Shown: positions 19,392-27,867, counted from the stretch's first letter. The stretch is DNA of 64,000 bases from Halorubrum lacusprofundi ATCC 49239 (GCF_000022205.1 NC_012029.1:1054001-1118000), one strand, 5' to 3'. Numbers and translations are program-made. The notes: generated from the sequence alone by a model not told the origin.

Positions 19392-20365
19392 GCGGTCACC
19401 TCTTCGCGCGCGTCTCCGCGCAACTCGTCTGCGATGTCGCGGATTCCCTCCCGCAGCGTCCACTCCGTCTCGAAGCCGGTCTCGGCGAGTCGGTCGAAGT
19501 TCACGTGGTAGGAGGGGCCGGGCTGTTCGTCCTCCAGATACGTCACGTCGAGGTCGCGATCGAGCTCCTCACGAACGATCTCCGCGATCTCCGCGATCCG
19601 GTAGTTGCCGTCGTTCGACCCGACGTTGTACACGCGTTCGTCCCACGCGTCGGGGGAGAGCGCGGCGTCGGCGTACGCCCGCGCCGCGTCGCGCACGTGG
19701 ATAAACGGGCGCCAGTTCGATCCGTCGCCGTAGACCGTCAAGGGGCGGTCGGTGAGCCCGCGGAAGACGAAGTGGTTCACCACGAGGTTGAACCGGACCC
19801 CGAGCGACCAGCCGTAGTTCGTGCTCATCCGCAGGGCAGTGCCGTCGAAGCCGTGCGCTTCGATCGCCTCGTTGAGCAGACGCTCGCACGCGACCTTCGA
19901 CTCGGCGTAGGGGTTCAGCGGGTTCTGCTCGGTCTCCTCGTCGATGTCGGTGCTCGCGGCGCGCCCGTAGTTGTTACACGAGGAAGCGACCACGACGTTC
20001 TCGACATCGAACTTGCCCGCGGCCGTGAGCACGTTCTCGGTCCCGTCGCGATTCACCGCGAACGTCTCGGCCTTCCGGTCGTGCGTCGAGGCCGCCCCGG
20101 TGATCGCCGCGAGATGGATCACGGCGTCGACGCCGCGAACCGCTCCCTCAACCGCACCGTACTCCCGCACGTCGCCGCGTCGAAAGGTCAGATCGTCGCG
20201 GATACTCCCCGCGAGGTTCGCGGGCGATCCCGACGAGAGCGAGTCGAGGACTACCACGTCGCCGACGCGCTCGTCCGCCAGCAACCGCGGGATCAACGCG
20301 CTCCCGATGTAGCCACAGCCGCCGGTGATGAGGACGCTCGTATCGCGTCCCGACTCCTCACTCAT
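19388..20365 (-). CDS. NAD-dependent epimerase/dehydratase (extended SDR), second gene of operon
   Basis: The 325-residue protein has LITGGCGYIGSALIPRLLAD at the N-terminus, VIHLAAITGAASTHDRKAE near residue 85, SSCNNYG near 128, and catalytic YAESKVACERLL near 152. It overlaps the SQD1-like gene by 8 bp upstream and the next epimerase by 4 bp downstream, so the three form one transcriptional and translational unit on the reverse strand. It is related to UDP-glucose 4-epimerase / dTDP-sugar dehydratase families; exact substrate unknown. Confidence 0.88.
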   Translation of the reverse strand: MSEESGRDTSVLITGGCGYIGSALIPRLLADERVGDVVVLDSLSSGSPANLAGSIRDDLTFRRGDVREYGAVEGAVRGVDAVIHLAAITGAASTHDRKAETFAVNRDGTENVLTAAGKFDVENVVVASSCNNYGRAASTDIDEETEQNPLNPYAESKVACERLLNEAIEAHGFDGTALRMSTNYGWSLGVRFNLVVNHFVFRGLTDRPLTVYGDGSNWRPFIHVRDAARAYADAALSPDAWDERVYNVGSNDGNYRIAEIAEIVREELDRDLDVTYLEDEQPGPSYHVNFDRLAETGFETEWTLREGIRDIADELRGDAREEVTA

Positions 20366-21506
20366 CAGTCAACACGCCGGGCAGGAACCGGTCCTCGTGG
20401 GCCGCGATCCGGTCCTGCTCGTCGACGAGCGTTCCGAGCACATCGCGGATCCCCTCTTCCAAGGTCTGCTGCTGTCCGCCGACCAGATCGAGGAACCGGT
20501 CGTTCTCCATCTCCATCTTGTGTTCCTCGTCCTCGTTGCGCGGGTTCTCGTAGTGTTTCACCGCGGCGTCGAGGTCGAACTCGTCGCCGACCTCGGCGAT
20601 CGTCTCCGCGAGCTCGACGATGGCGACCGGGCGGGTGACCTGATTGTAGATGTCGATCCCGTCGTCGCCGGAGTGTCCCTCCTCGACGAGCCGGACGAGG
20701 CTCTCGACGGTGTCTTCGAGGCTCACCATCGGCTTGCGCTGTTCGCCCTTGCCGTAGACGGTGATCGGGTAGCCGGCGACCGCCTGCGCGCAGAAGCGGT
20801 TCACGACCGTGCCGAAGTAGTAGTCGAAGTCGAACCGCGTCGGGCTCTCGTGCGCCTGTGTCTCTTCGGTCTCCGTCCCGTACACGATCGCGGTCCGAAC
20901 CTCGCTCATCGGGAACTCGAACTGCGACTCCGCGAGCCGCATGTTCGCCGCGTCGAACGACTTCGTCTGGTGGTACCAGCTCCCGCCCATCGCCGGGAAC
21001 GGGACCTCGTCGCTGCCGTCTTTCCGCTCGACCTCCAGCCCGCCCTCCGGGATCGGGAAGTGCGGGGCGCCGTAGATGCCCGTCGTCGTCGTCTCGATGA
21101 AGTGCGTGTCGTCGAGCCCGCACTCGGCGAGCCCGTGGAGCAGGTTGAGGTTCATCGAGACGTTGTTCCGCTGGGTGTACAGCGCGCGCTCGCCGTTGAT
21201 CGACGAGTAGGGCGCGCTCGGCTGCGCGGCCGCGTGCAGCACGGTGTCCGGCTCGTACGTCTCCAACAGCTGGAGTACGAAGTCGCGGTCGGCCAGGTCG
21301 CCTTCCACGAGACTCAGGTTCTCCACCGCGTCGAATCGCTCCTCGGGGCTCTCGACCCGCGTCGCGGAGACGCTCCCCGACTCGGCGACCCAACTGCGTC
21401 GCGCGAAGTTGTCGACGCAGACGATCCGTTCGTCGAGCCGGTCTGCCAGTCGAAGCGCGGTCGGCCATCCGAGGTACCCGTCTGCACCGGTGAGTAGGAC
21501 AGTCAT
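20358..21506 (-). CDS. UDP-sulfoquinovose synthase-like enzyme (SQD1/Agl3 family)
   Basis: The 382-residue protein matches SQD1 closely: TGADGYLGWPTALRLADRLD then VCVDNFARRSW at the N-terminus, LHAAAQPSAPYSSINGERAL near residue 90, ETTTTGIYGAPHFPIPEG near 137, SWYHQTKSFDAANMR near 175 (Y-x3-K), and FGTVVNRFCAQAVAGYPITV near 230. SQD1 joins sulfite to UDP-glucose; Sulfolobus Agl3 does this for an N-glycan. Here it leads an operon of three SDRs inside a glycosylation locus. A box A (CTTTAGTC on the reverse strand) lies about 29 bp before the start, with a palindromic operator between them. Confidence 0.87.
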   Translation of the reverse strand: MTVLLTGADGYLGWPTALRLADRLDERIVCVDNFARRSWVAESGSVSATRVESPEERFDAVENLSLVEGDLADRDFVLQLLETYEPDTVLHAAAQPSAPYSSINGERALYTQRNNVSMNLNLLHGLAECGLDDTHFIETTTTGIYGAPHFPIPEGGLEVERKDGSDEVPFPAMGGSWYHQTKSFDAANMRLAESQFEFPMSEVRTAIVYGTETEETQAHESPTRFDFDYYFGTVVNRFCAQAVAGYPITVYGKGEQRKPMVSLEDTVESLVRLVEEGHSGDDGIDIYNQVTRPVAIVELAETIAEVGDEFDLDAAVKHYENPRNEDEEHKMEMENDRFLDLVGGQQQTLEEGIRDVLGTLVDEQDRIAAHEDRFLPGVLTDE

Positions 21507-21507
21507 C

Positions 21508-21528
21508 GTTACTCGGACATCGAGTAAC
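21508..21528. promoter_or_regulatory. Perfect palindromic operator GTTACTC-N7-GAGTAAC before the SQD1-like operon
   Basis: Arms 21508-21514 and 21522-21528 are exact reverse complements with a 7-bp spacer. The pattern satisfies TACT(N8)GAGTA, the form I recall for the Halobacterium TrmB site. It occupies the 2-22 bp before the operon start codon, just downstream of the box A at 21532-21539, so bound protein should block the start site. The TrmB-family gene is the next gene upstream. Confidence 0.8.
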
Positions 21529-21587
21529 TTAGACTAAAGGCTTTCTGGTTAGCGCGCGAGACGGTGCACGGGTCGGAACGCGTCGAG

Positions 21588-22433
21588 CTACTGCGTTCCG
21601 GATCGGCTCTCGTGTCGCCAAAGGAGATCGAAGTACTGCCAGAGTCCGGCCACGAACGACGGGTTCTCCGTGACCGCTGCCTGGCGGTGGTGGTTCGGGA
21701 TCTCCTCCTGTTCGACCATCAGGAGGCCCTGCCCACTGTCGTACTCGAGACTCGGGTCGATGAAGGTTCCCCGCCACGGGAGCACCCGATCGCTGATACG
21801 CACGGACACGGACGGGAATTCTGCTCCAAGGAGACCTCGGATCTCGTCTTGGCGGCGCTTGTTCTTCTCCGAGAGGTGTTCGGGTGCGAGCAGCAGCGCA
21901 TCGACATCGACGCCGTGCTCGATGGCGTCCCGCATCGCCGGTCGCACGGCGTCGATGTATCCGAAACTCTTCGTGAGGACGTACACGGACTCCTCGGCCT
22001 CGCGAAAGAGACGACGCGTCTCGCGTTCGCTCGGTTCGCCGACGTCGACGACGTGGAACAGGTCTTCGGTCGGGCTGAGATCGTCGACGCCTCTGTCTCG
22101 AACTGGTGTGTACGCGTCCACGAACGACTCTTCGACTGCTTCGACGTCCTCGCGAAATCGCTCGTAGGCGTGCCGCCTGTTCGCGACGGCGCGCTCTGCG
22201 ATCTCGGACGGGTCGTGCGGCTGATACCGCTTCGGACGGCCCGGGATGATCTTCACGTATCCCCCCTCTGACAGCGAATCGAGCACCCCATAGATTCTGG
22301 CTTTCGGGATACCGGTCGCCTCGGCGAGATCGGGTGCAGTCGTCCGACCCAATAGTAGCAACTCCTCCAGTGCGGCGGCTTCGTACTCCGTGAGATCGAG
22401 CAGCGAAAGGAAATCGTCGCCGGAATCGGACAT
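21588..22433 (-). CDS. TrmB-family transcriptional regulator
   Basis: The 281-residue protein has an N-terminal winged helix, LTEYEAAALEELLLLGRTTA continuing to TGIPKARIYGVLDSLSEGGY (residues 14-60), typical of TrmB/Sugar-specific regulators. The C-terminal PLD-like/effector half contains REAEESVYVLTKSFG and HGVDVDALLLAPEHL. TrmB proteins sense sugars and control sugar metabolism. Two identical-arm palindromes (21508-21528, 22508-22528) flank the gene. It probably controls the SQD1-like operon downstream and itself or the divergent small gene. The effector is unknown. Confidence 0.88.
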   Translation of the reverse strand: MSDSGDDFLSLLDLTEYEAAALEELLLLGRTTAPDLAEATGIPKARIYGVLDSLSEGGYVKIIPGRPKRYQPHDPSEIAERAVANRRHAYERFREDVEAVEESFVDAYTPVRDRGVDDLSPTEDLFHVVDVGEPSERETRRLFREAEESVYVLTKSFGYIDAVRPAMRDAIEHGVDVDALLLAPEHLSEKNKRRQDEIRGLLGAEFPSVSVRISDRVLPWRGTFIDPSLEYDSGQGLLMVEQEEIPNHHRQAAVTENPSFVAGLWQYFDLLWRHESRSGTQ

Positions 22434-22507
22434 GCCCCTCCGTCGTCGTCGCCCCCGTAAGTACGTACTGGTGGTGCCGGAACAGTTATGTTGTGTCGTT
22501 CTATAGA

Positions 22508-22528
22508 GTTACTCAGAATATGAGTAAC
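22508..22528. promoter_or_regulatory. Second perfect palindromic operator GTTACTC-N7-GAGTAAC
   Basis: Arms 22508-22514 and 22522-22528 are identical to those at 21508-21528; only the 7-bp spacer differs. It overlaps the start codon of a small gene (22520) and lies 75 bp upstream of the divergent trmB start. A half copy with the same spacer (GTTACTCAGAATAT) recurs at 23231-23244, just before the first orc1/cdc6 start codon. Confidence 0.75.
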
Positions 22529-22675
22529 CAAGTGCCCTCCGACAAAGACGACGCTCATCTCACAGACGTTCCCGACGGGGCGGGCTGTACGGAGATCTGG
22601 GAACACCTCTCGGACGGACGTGACGAAGAACGTCCGGGAGACGACAACCCTCGTAAGGATACCGGCGGCGTCTAA
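22520..22675 (+). CDS. Small acidic protein, unknown function
   Basis: The 51-residue frame starts MSNQVPSDKDDAHLTDVPDG and contains GAGCTEIWEHLSDGRD. Acidic, haloarchaeal-like composition and the operator exactly over its start codon argue for a real gene. No known domain is recognised; the single Cys and WEHLS helix might be a binding surface. A start 9 codons upstream exists but would place the operator inside the gene. Confidence 0.5.
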   Translation: MSNQVPSDKDDAHLTDVPDGAGCTEIWEHLSDGRDEERPGDDNPRKDTGGV

Positions 22676-22984
22676 GACCGCGACTAAGGCTGTTGAGATC
22701 GCCGAAGTCATCGAGAAACCCGATGATCTGCGAGCAACCTCGCGACAATCGGACCCTACAGGCTTACGCTTGGGATCTTCCACGCGTCCCACCTCGTTCA
22801 GCCCTCTGATCGTCGTTCACCCCTCTGATCGCCGTTCACCCCTCTGATCGCGACGAGTGTGAACTCCCCGATGCGGCCGGCCCTCTCATCCAATCCGATC
22901 GCACCGAGGAACGACTGGACGAACTAGCGGGTGAGACCGACGAAGCCGTGGTCGACGATTGATTGGTTGATCGCTGAACCGAGA
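22676..22984. other. Non-coding or decayed stretch with 19-bp tandem repeats
   Basis: This stretch between the small gene and the ORB repeats has coding-like fragments without starts, such as KAVEIAEVIEKPDDLRA near 22690-22740 and ECELPDAAGPLIQSDRTEE near 22855-22915, suggesting the remains of a gene. Positions 22801-22856 hold nearly three copies of a 19-bp unit CCCCTCTGATCGCCGTTCA. No intact gene is seen. Confidence 0.5.
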
Positions 22985-23131
22985 CGCACCCCTCATTTCG
23001 TCTGTTGTCCGCGCTGGTAACCAACGGTCAAAGCACGTCGGGCTCACACCCCTCGTTTCGTCTGTTCTCTCAGCAGACCGATGGGGACGCCACGATGAGC
23101 TATCGGCCACACCCCTCGTTTCGTCTGTTCT
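22985..23131 (+). repeat. Three origin recognition boxes (class A) upstream of orc1/cdc6 copy 1
   Basis: Copies at 22987-23008, 23045-23068 and 23108-23131 share CACCCCTCRTTTCGTCTGTT, spaced 60 and 63 bp. TTTCGTCTGT is the core; the C-run (G-string on the other strand) precedes it. The same element occurs three times, inverted, just after the gene. This arrangement marks a haloarchaeal replication origin of the orc-adjacent type. Confidence 0.88.
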
Positions 23132-23249
23132 GTGCCACACATTCCGAGTACCGATCTCTGATCGGCCGCAGCGACAAAACAAGCGAAACAAAGTAAACAG
23201 ACGAACGCCACTTTTAAGTTAGTAAATAGTGTTACTCAGAATATCAACG

Positions 23250-24446
23250 ATGTCTGAAGATCTCTTTGCGGAGATGACTGAAACGCTCTTTGAGGACAAA
23301 TCTATTCTCTCGGAAGAGTACCGTCCGGACGTTATTGTCGAGCGGGATGACGAGATCGACGCGTATCGATCGGCGTTAAAAGACGTTCTCTTCGGCCGAA
23401 ATCCCGCAAACGTGTTTATTTACGGAAAAACGGGTGTTGGAAAGACGGCCGTTACAGAGCACATGATGAGTGCCCTCCAAACGGAAGTGGAACGGCGCGA
23501 CGCAGCCGAGGAACTCCATGTTCACTTCCGGAACTGCAACGACGACAGCGTCTACAGAACGGTTCGATCGCTGATAAATAGTATCCGCGGAGATGAGGGA
23601 GAAACGTTTCCGGAAACCGGCCTCTCGACGTCGCACGCTCTCGAAACCTTGTACGAGGAAATGGAGGAACTCGGTGGCACATTTCTGTTCATTCTCGACG
23701 AAATCGACCACCTGTCTGACCCTGATACACTACTGTACGAACTCCCGCGCGCACGAGCGAACGGGCATCTCGACGCTGCCCGAGTTGGTGTGATCGGGAT
23801 CAGCAACAACTACACGTTCCGCTCGTCGCTGAGCCCGAAAGTCAAAGACACGCTGATGGAGAAGGAACTGGCCTTTTCGCCGTACGACGCAGACGAACTT
23901 CAGTCGATCCTCACTGCCAGAGCCGAGAAGGCGCTCGTTGACGGTGCATCAGAAGACTCTGCGATCAGACTCGCAGCCGCGAAGGCCGCGAAAGACACCG
24001 GAAGCGCACGGCAGGCGATAGACCTCCTTCGCGAGGGCGGTGATGTCGCTGAAGAACAGGGAGCGACGGCGATCACCGACGACCACATCGAAGTGGCTGC
24101 CGCACGCGTTCAGCGAGGTCGCGTCCAAGACAAGTTGCGTGACCAGACCATGCACGGGCAACTCATCTTAGAGTCACTCGCACGGATCGAAGCGAGCGGA
24201 GACGTTCCTGCACGGTCGAAAGAGATTCAGGCGGTGTACGAACGCGTCGCACGAAACTGGGGTCACGATCCACTAACCACGCTAAAGAGCATCCAGAATC
24301 ACCTCGCGGATCTCACGATGCTCGGGTTTCTCGAACGGACCGAACAGAACGAAGGGCGTGCGGGCGGCGTTCACTACCGATACGAGCTCGCGTTGGACCC
24401 CGAAATCATCTTGGAGACGCGCGAATCGATCGAGAATCAGCCGTAG
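23250..24446 (+). CDS. Orc1/Cdc6 replication initiator, copy 1
   Basis: The start MSEDLFAEM follows a box A (TTTTAAGT, 23212-23219). The 398-residue AAA+ protein has Walker A FIYGKTGVGKTAVTEHMM near residue 60, Walker B LFILDEIDHLSDPDTLLYEL near 145, and sensor region GVIGISNNYTFRSSLSPKVK near 185. SARQAIDLLREGG lies near 255, and a C-terminal winged helix contains DPLTTLKSIQNHLADLTMLG near 345. It should bind the six flanking class A boxes and load MCM. It is paralogous to the copy at 31512. Confidence 0.95.
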   Translation: MSEDLFAEMTETLFEDKSILSEEYRPDVIVERDDEIDAYRSALKDVLFGRNPANVFIYGKTGVGKTAVTEHMMSALQTEVERRDAAEELHVHFRNCNDDSVYRTVRSLINSIRGDEGETFPETGLSTSHALETLYEEMEELGGTFLFILDEIDHLSDPDTLLYELPRARANGHLDAARVGVIGISNNYTFRSSLSPKVKDTLMEKELAFSPYDADELQSILTARAEKALVDGASEDSAIRLAAAKAAKDTGSARQAIDLLREGGDVAEEQGATAITDDHIEVAAARVQRGRVQDKLRDQTMHGQLILESLARIEASGDVPARSKEIQAVYERVARNWGHDPLTTLKSIQNHLADLTMLGFLERTEQNEGRAGGVHYRYELALDPEIILETRESIENQP

Positions 24447-24462
24447 TCAGTTTCCAAACGGA

Positions 24463-24602
24463 AGAACAGACGAAATGAGGGGTGTCGATGCCTCAGAGAG
24501 GACCCTCTAGCTGAATAAGAACAGACGAAATGAGGGGTGTGATTCAAGCGAGAAGGACCCACCACGGACTCCAGCGACGAGAACAGACGAAACGAGGGGT
24601 GT
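24463..24602 (-). repeat. Three inverted origin recognition boxes (class A) downstream of orc1/cdc6 copy 1
   Basis: Copies at 24463-24485, 24518-24540 and 24580-24602 read AACAGACGAAATGAGGGGTG or the AACGAGG variant, the reverse complement of the upstream boxes, spaced 55 and 62 bp. With the upstream set they frame the gene symmetrically. Confidence 0.88.
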
Positions 24603-24606
24603 CCGG

Positions 24607-24672
24607 ACTCCACGAGCCGACCGTCAAAACTCCACGAGCCGACCGTCAAAACTCCACGAGCCGACCGTCAAA
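24607..24672. repeat. 22-bp unit in three perfect tandem copies
   Basis: Units at 24607-24628, 24629-24650 and 24651-24672 are identical and each contains ACTCCACGAGCCGACCGTC. They sit between the last class A box and the 3' end of glmS. No dyad is evident. They may be a spacer expansion or an origin accessory element. Confidence 0.85.
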
Positions 24673-24724
24673 CGCTGTCGAGCTATCGCACTCTCGAGCC
24701 TGACCGAAACCCCGACAAACCGCG

Positions 24725-26572
24725 TTACTCCACCGTCACGCTCTTCGCCAGATTTCGCGGCTTGTCGATCGCTCGGCCCTTGTCGTTCGCCACGTGATAC
24801 GCGAACAGCTGGAGGTACACGTTCGCCACCAAGGGCTCGACGACGCCCACGTCGGGCACCTCGAACGACACGTCCAGCGTGTCGTACTCGTCGCCCGCAG
24901 ACACACACCCCAACGCAGGCGCGCCCCGCGTCTGCGCCTCGGTGACGTTGTTCATCGTCTCGTCGGCCCGCGCACCATCTGTCAACACCGCCAACACGGG
25001 CGTCTCGGGCGTCACCAGCGCCAACGGGCCGTGTTTGAGCTCGCCTGCCGCGAACCCCTCGGCGTGGTCGTAGGAGATCTCCTTGAGCTTCAACGCGCCC
25101 TCTAAGGCCACGGGCACCCCCAACGCGCGCCCGACGAAGAAGAACGCCTCGCCGTCGCCGTACTCGCGGGCCGCCTCCCGCACCTGCTCCTCTTCGTCGA
25201 GCACCTGTTGGACCGCGCCCGGGAGCCCGCGCAGGTCCTCCAACACCGATCGCGCGTCGGCGGCCCCGAGCGCGCCGCGGTCCCGCCCCACAGCCACCGC
25301 GAGCATGGCGAGCGTCGCCACCTGCGAGGCGAACGTCTTCGTCGCCGCCACGCCGATCTCCGGGCCGGCGCGGATGAACGCCGTCCCGTCGACTTCCCGC
25401 GTGACGGTGCTCCCCAAGGTGTTCGTCACCGCGAACGTCCGCGCGCCCGCGGCGTTCGCGCGTCGCACCGCCCCGAGCGTGTCGGCCGTCTCCCCGCTCT
25501 GAGTCACGGCGACCACCAGCGTCCGATCGGGCGTCCGCCCCGCACCGAACTCGTACTCGCTGGCGATCTCGACGGTCGCGCGCACCCCGGCGAGGTCCTC
25601 GAACAACCGCGCGGCGTACCGGCCCGCGTAGTAGGAGGTCCCGCAGGCGACGATCCGGATCTCCTCCAGATCCGCGAGAAAGCCCGGCGGGAAGGAGACG
25701 TCGAGATCGACGTCCCCAGCGTCCACGTCCAGCCGCCCGGCGAGCGTCTGACGCAGCGACTCGGGCTGTTCGTGGATCTCCTTGCGCATGTAGTGGTCGT
25801 ACCCCCCTTTCTCCGCGGCGTCGGCCTCCCACGTCACGGTCTCGACCTCGCGCTCGACCGGCTCCCCGCGAGCAACGATCTCGACGCCGTCGGGCGACAG
25901 CGCCGCCACGTCGCCGTCCTCCAAGTACGTCACGTCGCGGGTGTGCTCCAAGAACGCCGTCACGTCGCTGGCGACGAACGACGCGTTCTCGCCGCGGCCC
26001 AACACTAACGGGCTCCCGCGTCGGGCGACGATGATCCGGTCGTTGCCCTCGCGGACCGCGCAGATCGCGTAGCTCCCCTCCAGTCGGTCCTCGACGCGTC
26101 GGACCGCGGCCAGCAGATCGGCGTCGGGGTCGGCCGCGAGCTCCTCCTCGATCAGGTGCGGGATGACCTCCGTGTCCGTATCGCTCGTGAACTCGTGGTC
26201 GGACAGCTCCGCTTTGAGCGCCTCGTAGTTCTCGACGATCCCGTTGTGGACGACCGCCACGTCGCCCGCGCAGTCGGTGTGCGGGTGGGCGTTCGCGTCC
26301 GTCGGCGGCCCGTGCGTGCTCCACCGCGTGTGGCCGACGCCGTGGGTCGCGTCCGGCACGTCCGGGACGGTGAGCCCGTCGACCTCACCCGACCGCTTCG
26401 CCACCGTGAGTCCGCTCGACGCGCCCACGAGCGCGACGCCCGCCGAGTCGTACCCGCGGTACTCCAGGTTGCGGAGTCCCTCGTGGACGATCGCGCCCAC
26501 GCTGTCGACCGCGCCGCCGTCAGTCTGCCCGCCGCTGTCCAGCTCGCCGACGTAGCCGATGATCCCACACAT
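24725..26572 (-). CDS. glmS: Glutamine-fructose-6-phosphate aminotransferase
   Basis: The 615-residue enzyme makes glucosamine-6-phosphate from fructose-6-phosphate and glutamine. MCGIIGYVG puts the catalytic Cys at position 2 of the glutaminase domain; HTRWSTHGPP, HNGIVENYEALK and GSYAIC follow. Two SIS sugar-isomerase domains follow, with ACGTSYYAGRYAARL near residue 310 and TQSGETADTLGAVR near 355. The ending KPRNLAKSVTVE is the conserved GlmS C-terminal tail. It starts 3 bp after the stop of the glmU-like gene, so they are one operon. First step toward UDP-GlcNAc. Confidence 0.95.
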   Translation of the reverse strand: MCGIIGYVGELDSGGQTDGGAVDSVGAIVHEGLRNLEYRGYDSAGVALVGASSGLTVAKRSGEVDGLTVPDVPDATHGVGHTRWSTHGPPTDANAHPHTDCAGDVAVVHNGIVENYEALKAELSDHEFTSDTDTEVIPHLIEEELAADPDADLLAAVRRVEDRLEGSYAICAVREGNDRIIVARRGSPLVLGRGENASFVASDVTAFLEHTRDVTYLEDGDVAALSPDGVEIVARGEPVEREVETVTWEADAAEKGGYDHYMRKEIHEQPESLRQTLAGRLDVDAGDVDLDVSFPPGFLADLEEIRIVACGTSYYAGRYAARLFEDLAGVRATVEIASEYEFGAGRTPDRTLVVAVTQSGETADTLGAVRRANAAGARTFAVTNTLGSTVTREVDGTAFIRAGPEIGVAATKTFASQVATLAMLAVAVGRDRGALGAADARSVLEDLRGLPGAVQQVLDEEEQVREAAREYGDGEAFFFVGRALGVPVALEGALKLKEISYDHAEGFAAGELKHGPLALVTPETPVLAVLTDGARADETMNNVTEAQTRGAPALGCVSAGDEYDTLDVSFEVPDVGVVEPLVANVYLQLFAYHVANDKGRAIDKPRNLAKSVTVE

Positions 26573-26574
26573 GG

Positions 26575-27750
26575 TTACCCCCTCCGGACGACCGCGCCAG
26601 ATTCAACGCGCCCGTCGATCACGACGCCGGCGTCGGCCCGCACGTCGTCGCCGACGACCGCACCGTCCGTGAGCGTCGCGCCGCCGCCGACGGTCGTGTT
26701 GTCGCCGACCACGCCGCCGAGTGCCACGTCGTGGTGGACCGCATCGCCCACGACGACGGTCGCAGGACCCCCGGCGATCGTCGCGTTCGCCCCGATTCGG
26801 GCGTTCCCGGCGACGATCGCGTCGCGGACGACGGCTCCGGCACCGATCACGGCGTCGGGGAAGATCACCGCGTTCTCGACGACCGCTCCCGCCTCGATCG
26901 TCGCGTTGCTCCCGATCGCGGTGCTCCCGCCGACCGTGACGTTCGGTCCGATTCGGACGTTGCCCGCGAGCGCCACGTCGTCGGCGACGGTCACCGACGC
27001 GCCGAAGGCGGCGTCGGTAGGCTCCGTCTGTTCGGACTCACCGATCAGCGCGGCGTTGACACCCAGCAGGTCCCAAAGGTTCGATACGTCGAGCCAGCGG
27101 CCATCGTACCCGACCGCGGTCAGGTCGCCCGCCGACGCGAGCTCGTTGAGCGTCGCCGTGATCGCCAGTTCGCCCGTCGTGTGCGTCTCGCGGATCGCGT
27201 CGAACACGGCCGGCGAGAAGGCGTAGACGCCGGCGTTGATCCGGTTCGTCTCAACCGGCCCCTCGGGCTTCTCGTCGATCCCCGTCACCCGGTCACCATC
27301 GAGTGTTACCACGCCGTACTCGCGCGGGCGTTCCGCGGTCGTGACCGCCATCGCCGGGTGGTCGCCGTCGCGCGCGAGATCACGGACCCGCGAGACGACC
27401 GCGGCGTCGACGATCCGGTCGCCGTTGAGCACGACGAAGGGGCCGTCGACGACGGGCTCGGCCTGCAAGACGGCGTGACCGGTTCCCAGTTGGGTCGACT
27501 GCTCGACGTACTCGATCGTCACGCCCCAGTCGTCGCCGTCGCCGAAGTGGTTCCGGATGCGCTCCTGTCTGTACCCGACGACGAGGGCGATCCGATTGAT
27601 CCCGGCCGCGGCGACGGCCTCAACGACGTGTTCGAGCAGCGGACGGTTCGCCACGGGGACCATCGGCTTCGGCCGCCGGTTCGTCAGCGGTTCTAACCGC
27701 CGTCCCTCGCCCGCGGCGAGGACCACCGCAGTCACGGGAGTGTCGCTCAT
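26575..27750 (-). CDS. Sugar-1-phosphate nucleotidyltransferase with left-handed beta-helix domain (GlmU-like, copy 1)
   Basis: The 391-residue protein has the nucleotidyltransferase signature VVLAAGEGRRLEPLTNRRPK at residues 9-28, IEYVEQSTQLGTGHAVLQAE near 85, and VVLNGDRIV near 108. From about 255 it is a hexapeptide-repeat beta-helix (VRIGPNVTVGGSTAIGSNAT). It probably makes UDP-GlcNAc or a related UDP/dTDP-sugar. It lacks the NVANLRHD-type acetyltransferase segment of the other copy, so the two may divide the reactions or use different sugars. Confidence 0.88.
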   Translation of the reverse strand: MSDTPVTAVVLAAGEGRRLEPLTNRRPKPMVPVANRPLLEHVVEAVAAAGINRIALVVGYRQERIRNHFGDGDDWGVTIEYVEQSTQLGTGHAVLQAEPVVDGPFVVLNGDRIVDAAVVSRVRDLARDGDHPAMAVTTAERPREYGVVTLDGDRVTGIDEKPEGPVETNRINAGVYAFSPAVFDAIRETHTTGELAITATLNELASAGDLTAVGYDGRWLDVSNLWDLLGVNAALIGESEQTEPTDAAFGASVTVADDVALAGNVRIGPNVTVGGSTAIGSNATIEAGAVVENAVIFPDAVIGAGAVVRDAIVAGNARIGANATIAGGPATVVVGDAVHHDVALGGVVGDNTTVGGGATLTDGAVVGDDVRADAGVVIDGRVESGAVVRRG

Positions 27751-27867
27751 GACGCAACCGTCGCCCGCCCGCGGTTTAAATCGCTCGCGGTCGGCTGTCC
27801 GAGTGCACCGTGACCGCTGTCACAGACGGTGTATAGATTAATTGGGTTGTAGACGCAACTGGTTTGT

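Noticed and set aside
22985-24672. Possible CRISPR array from regularly spaced repeats
   Set aside because: Only three repeats per side, inverted around an orc1/cdc6 gene, with no cas genes; they are origin boxes.
24624-26324. A 566-codon reverse-strand frame overlapping glmS
   Set aside because: It lies in another frame of glmS and is an Arg/Gly-rich translation without motifs.
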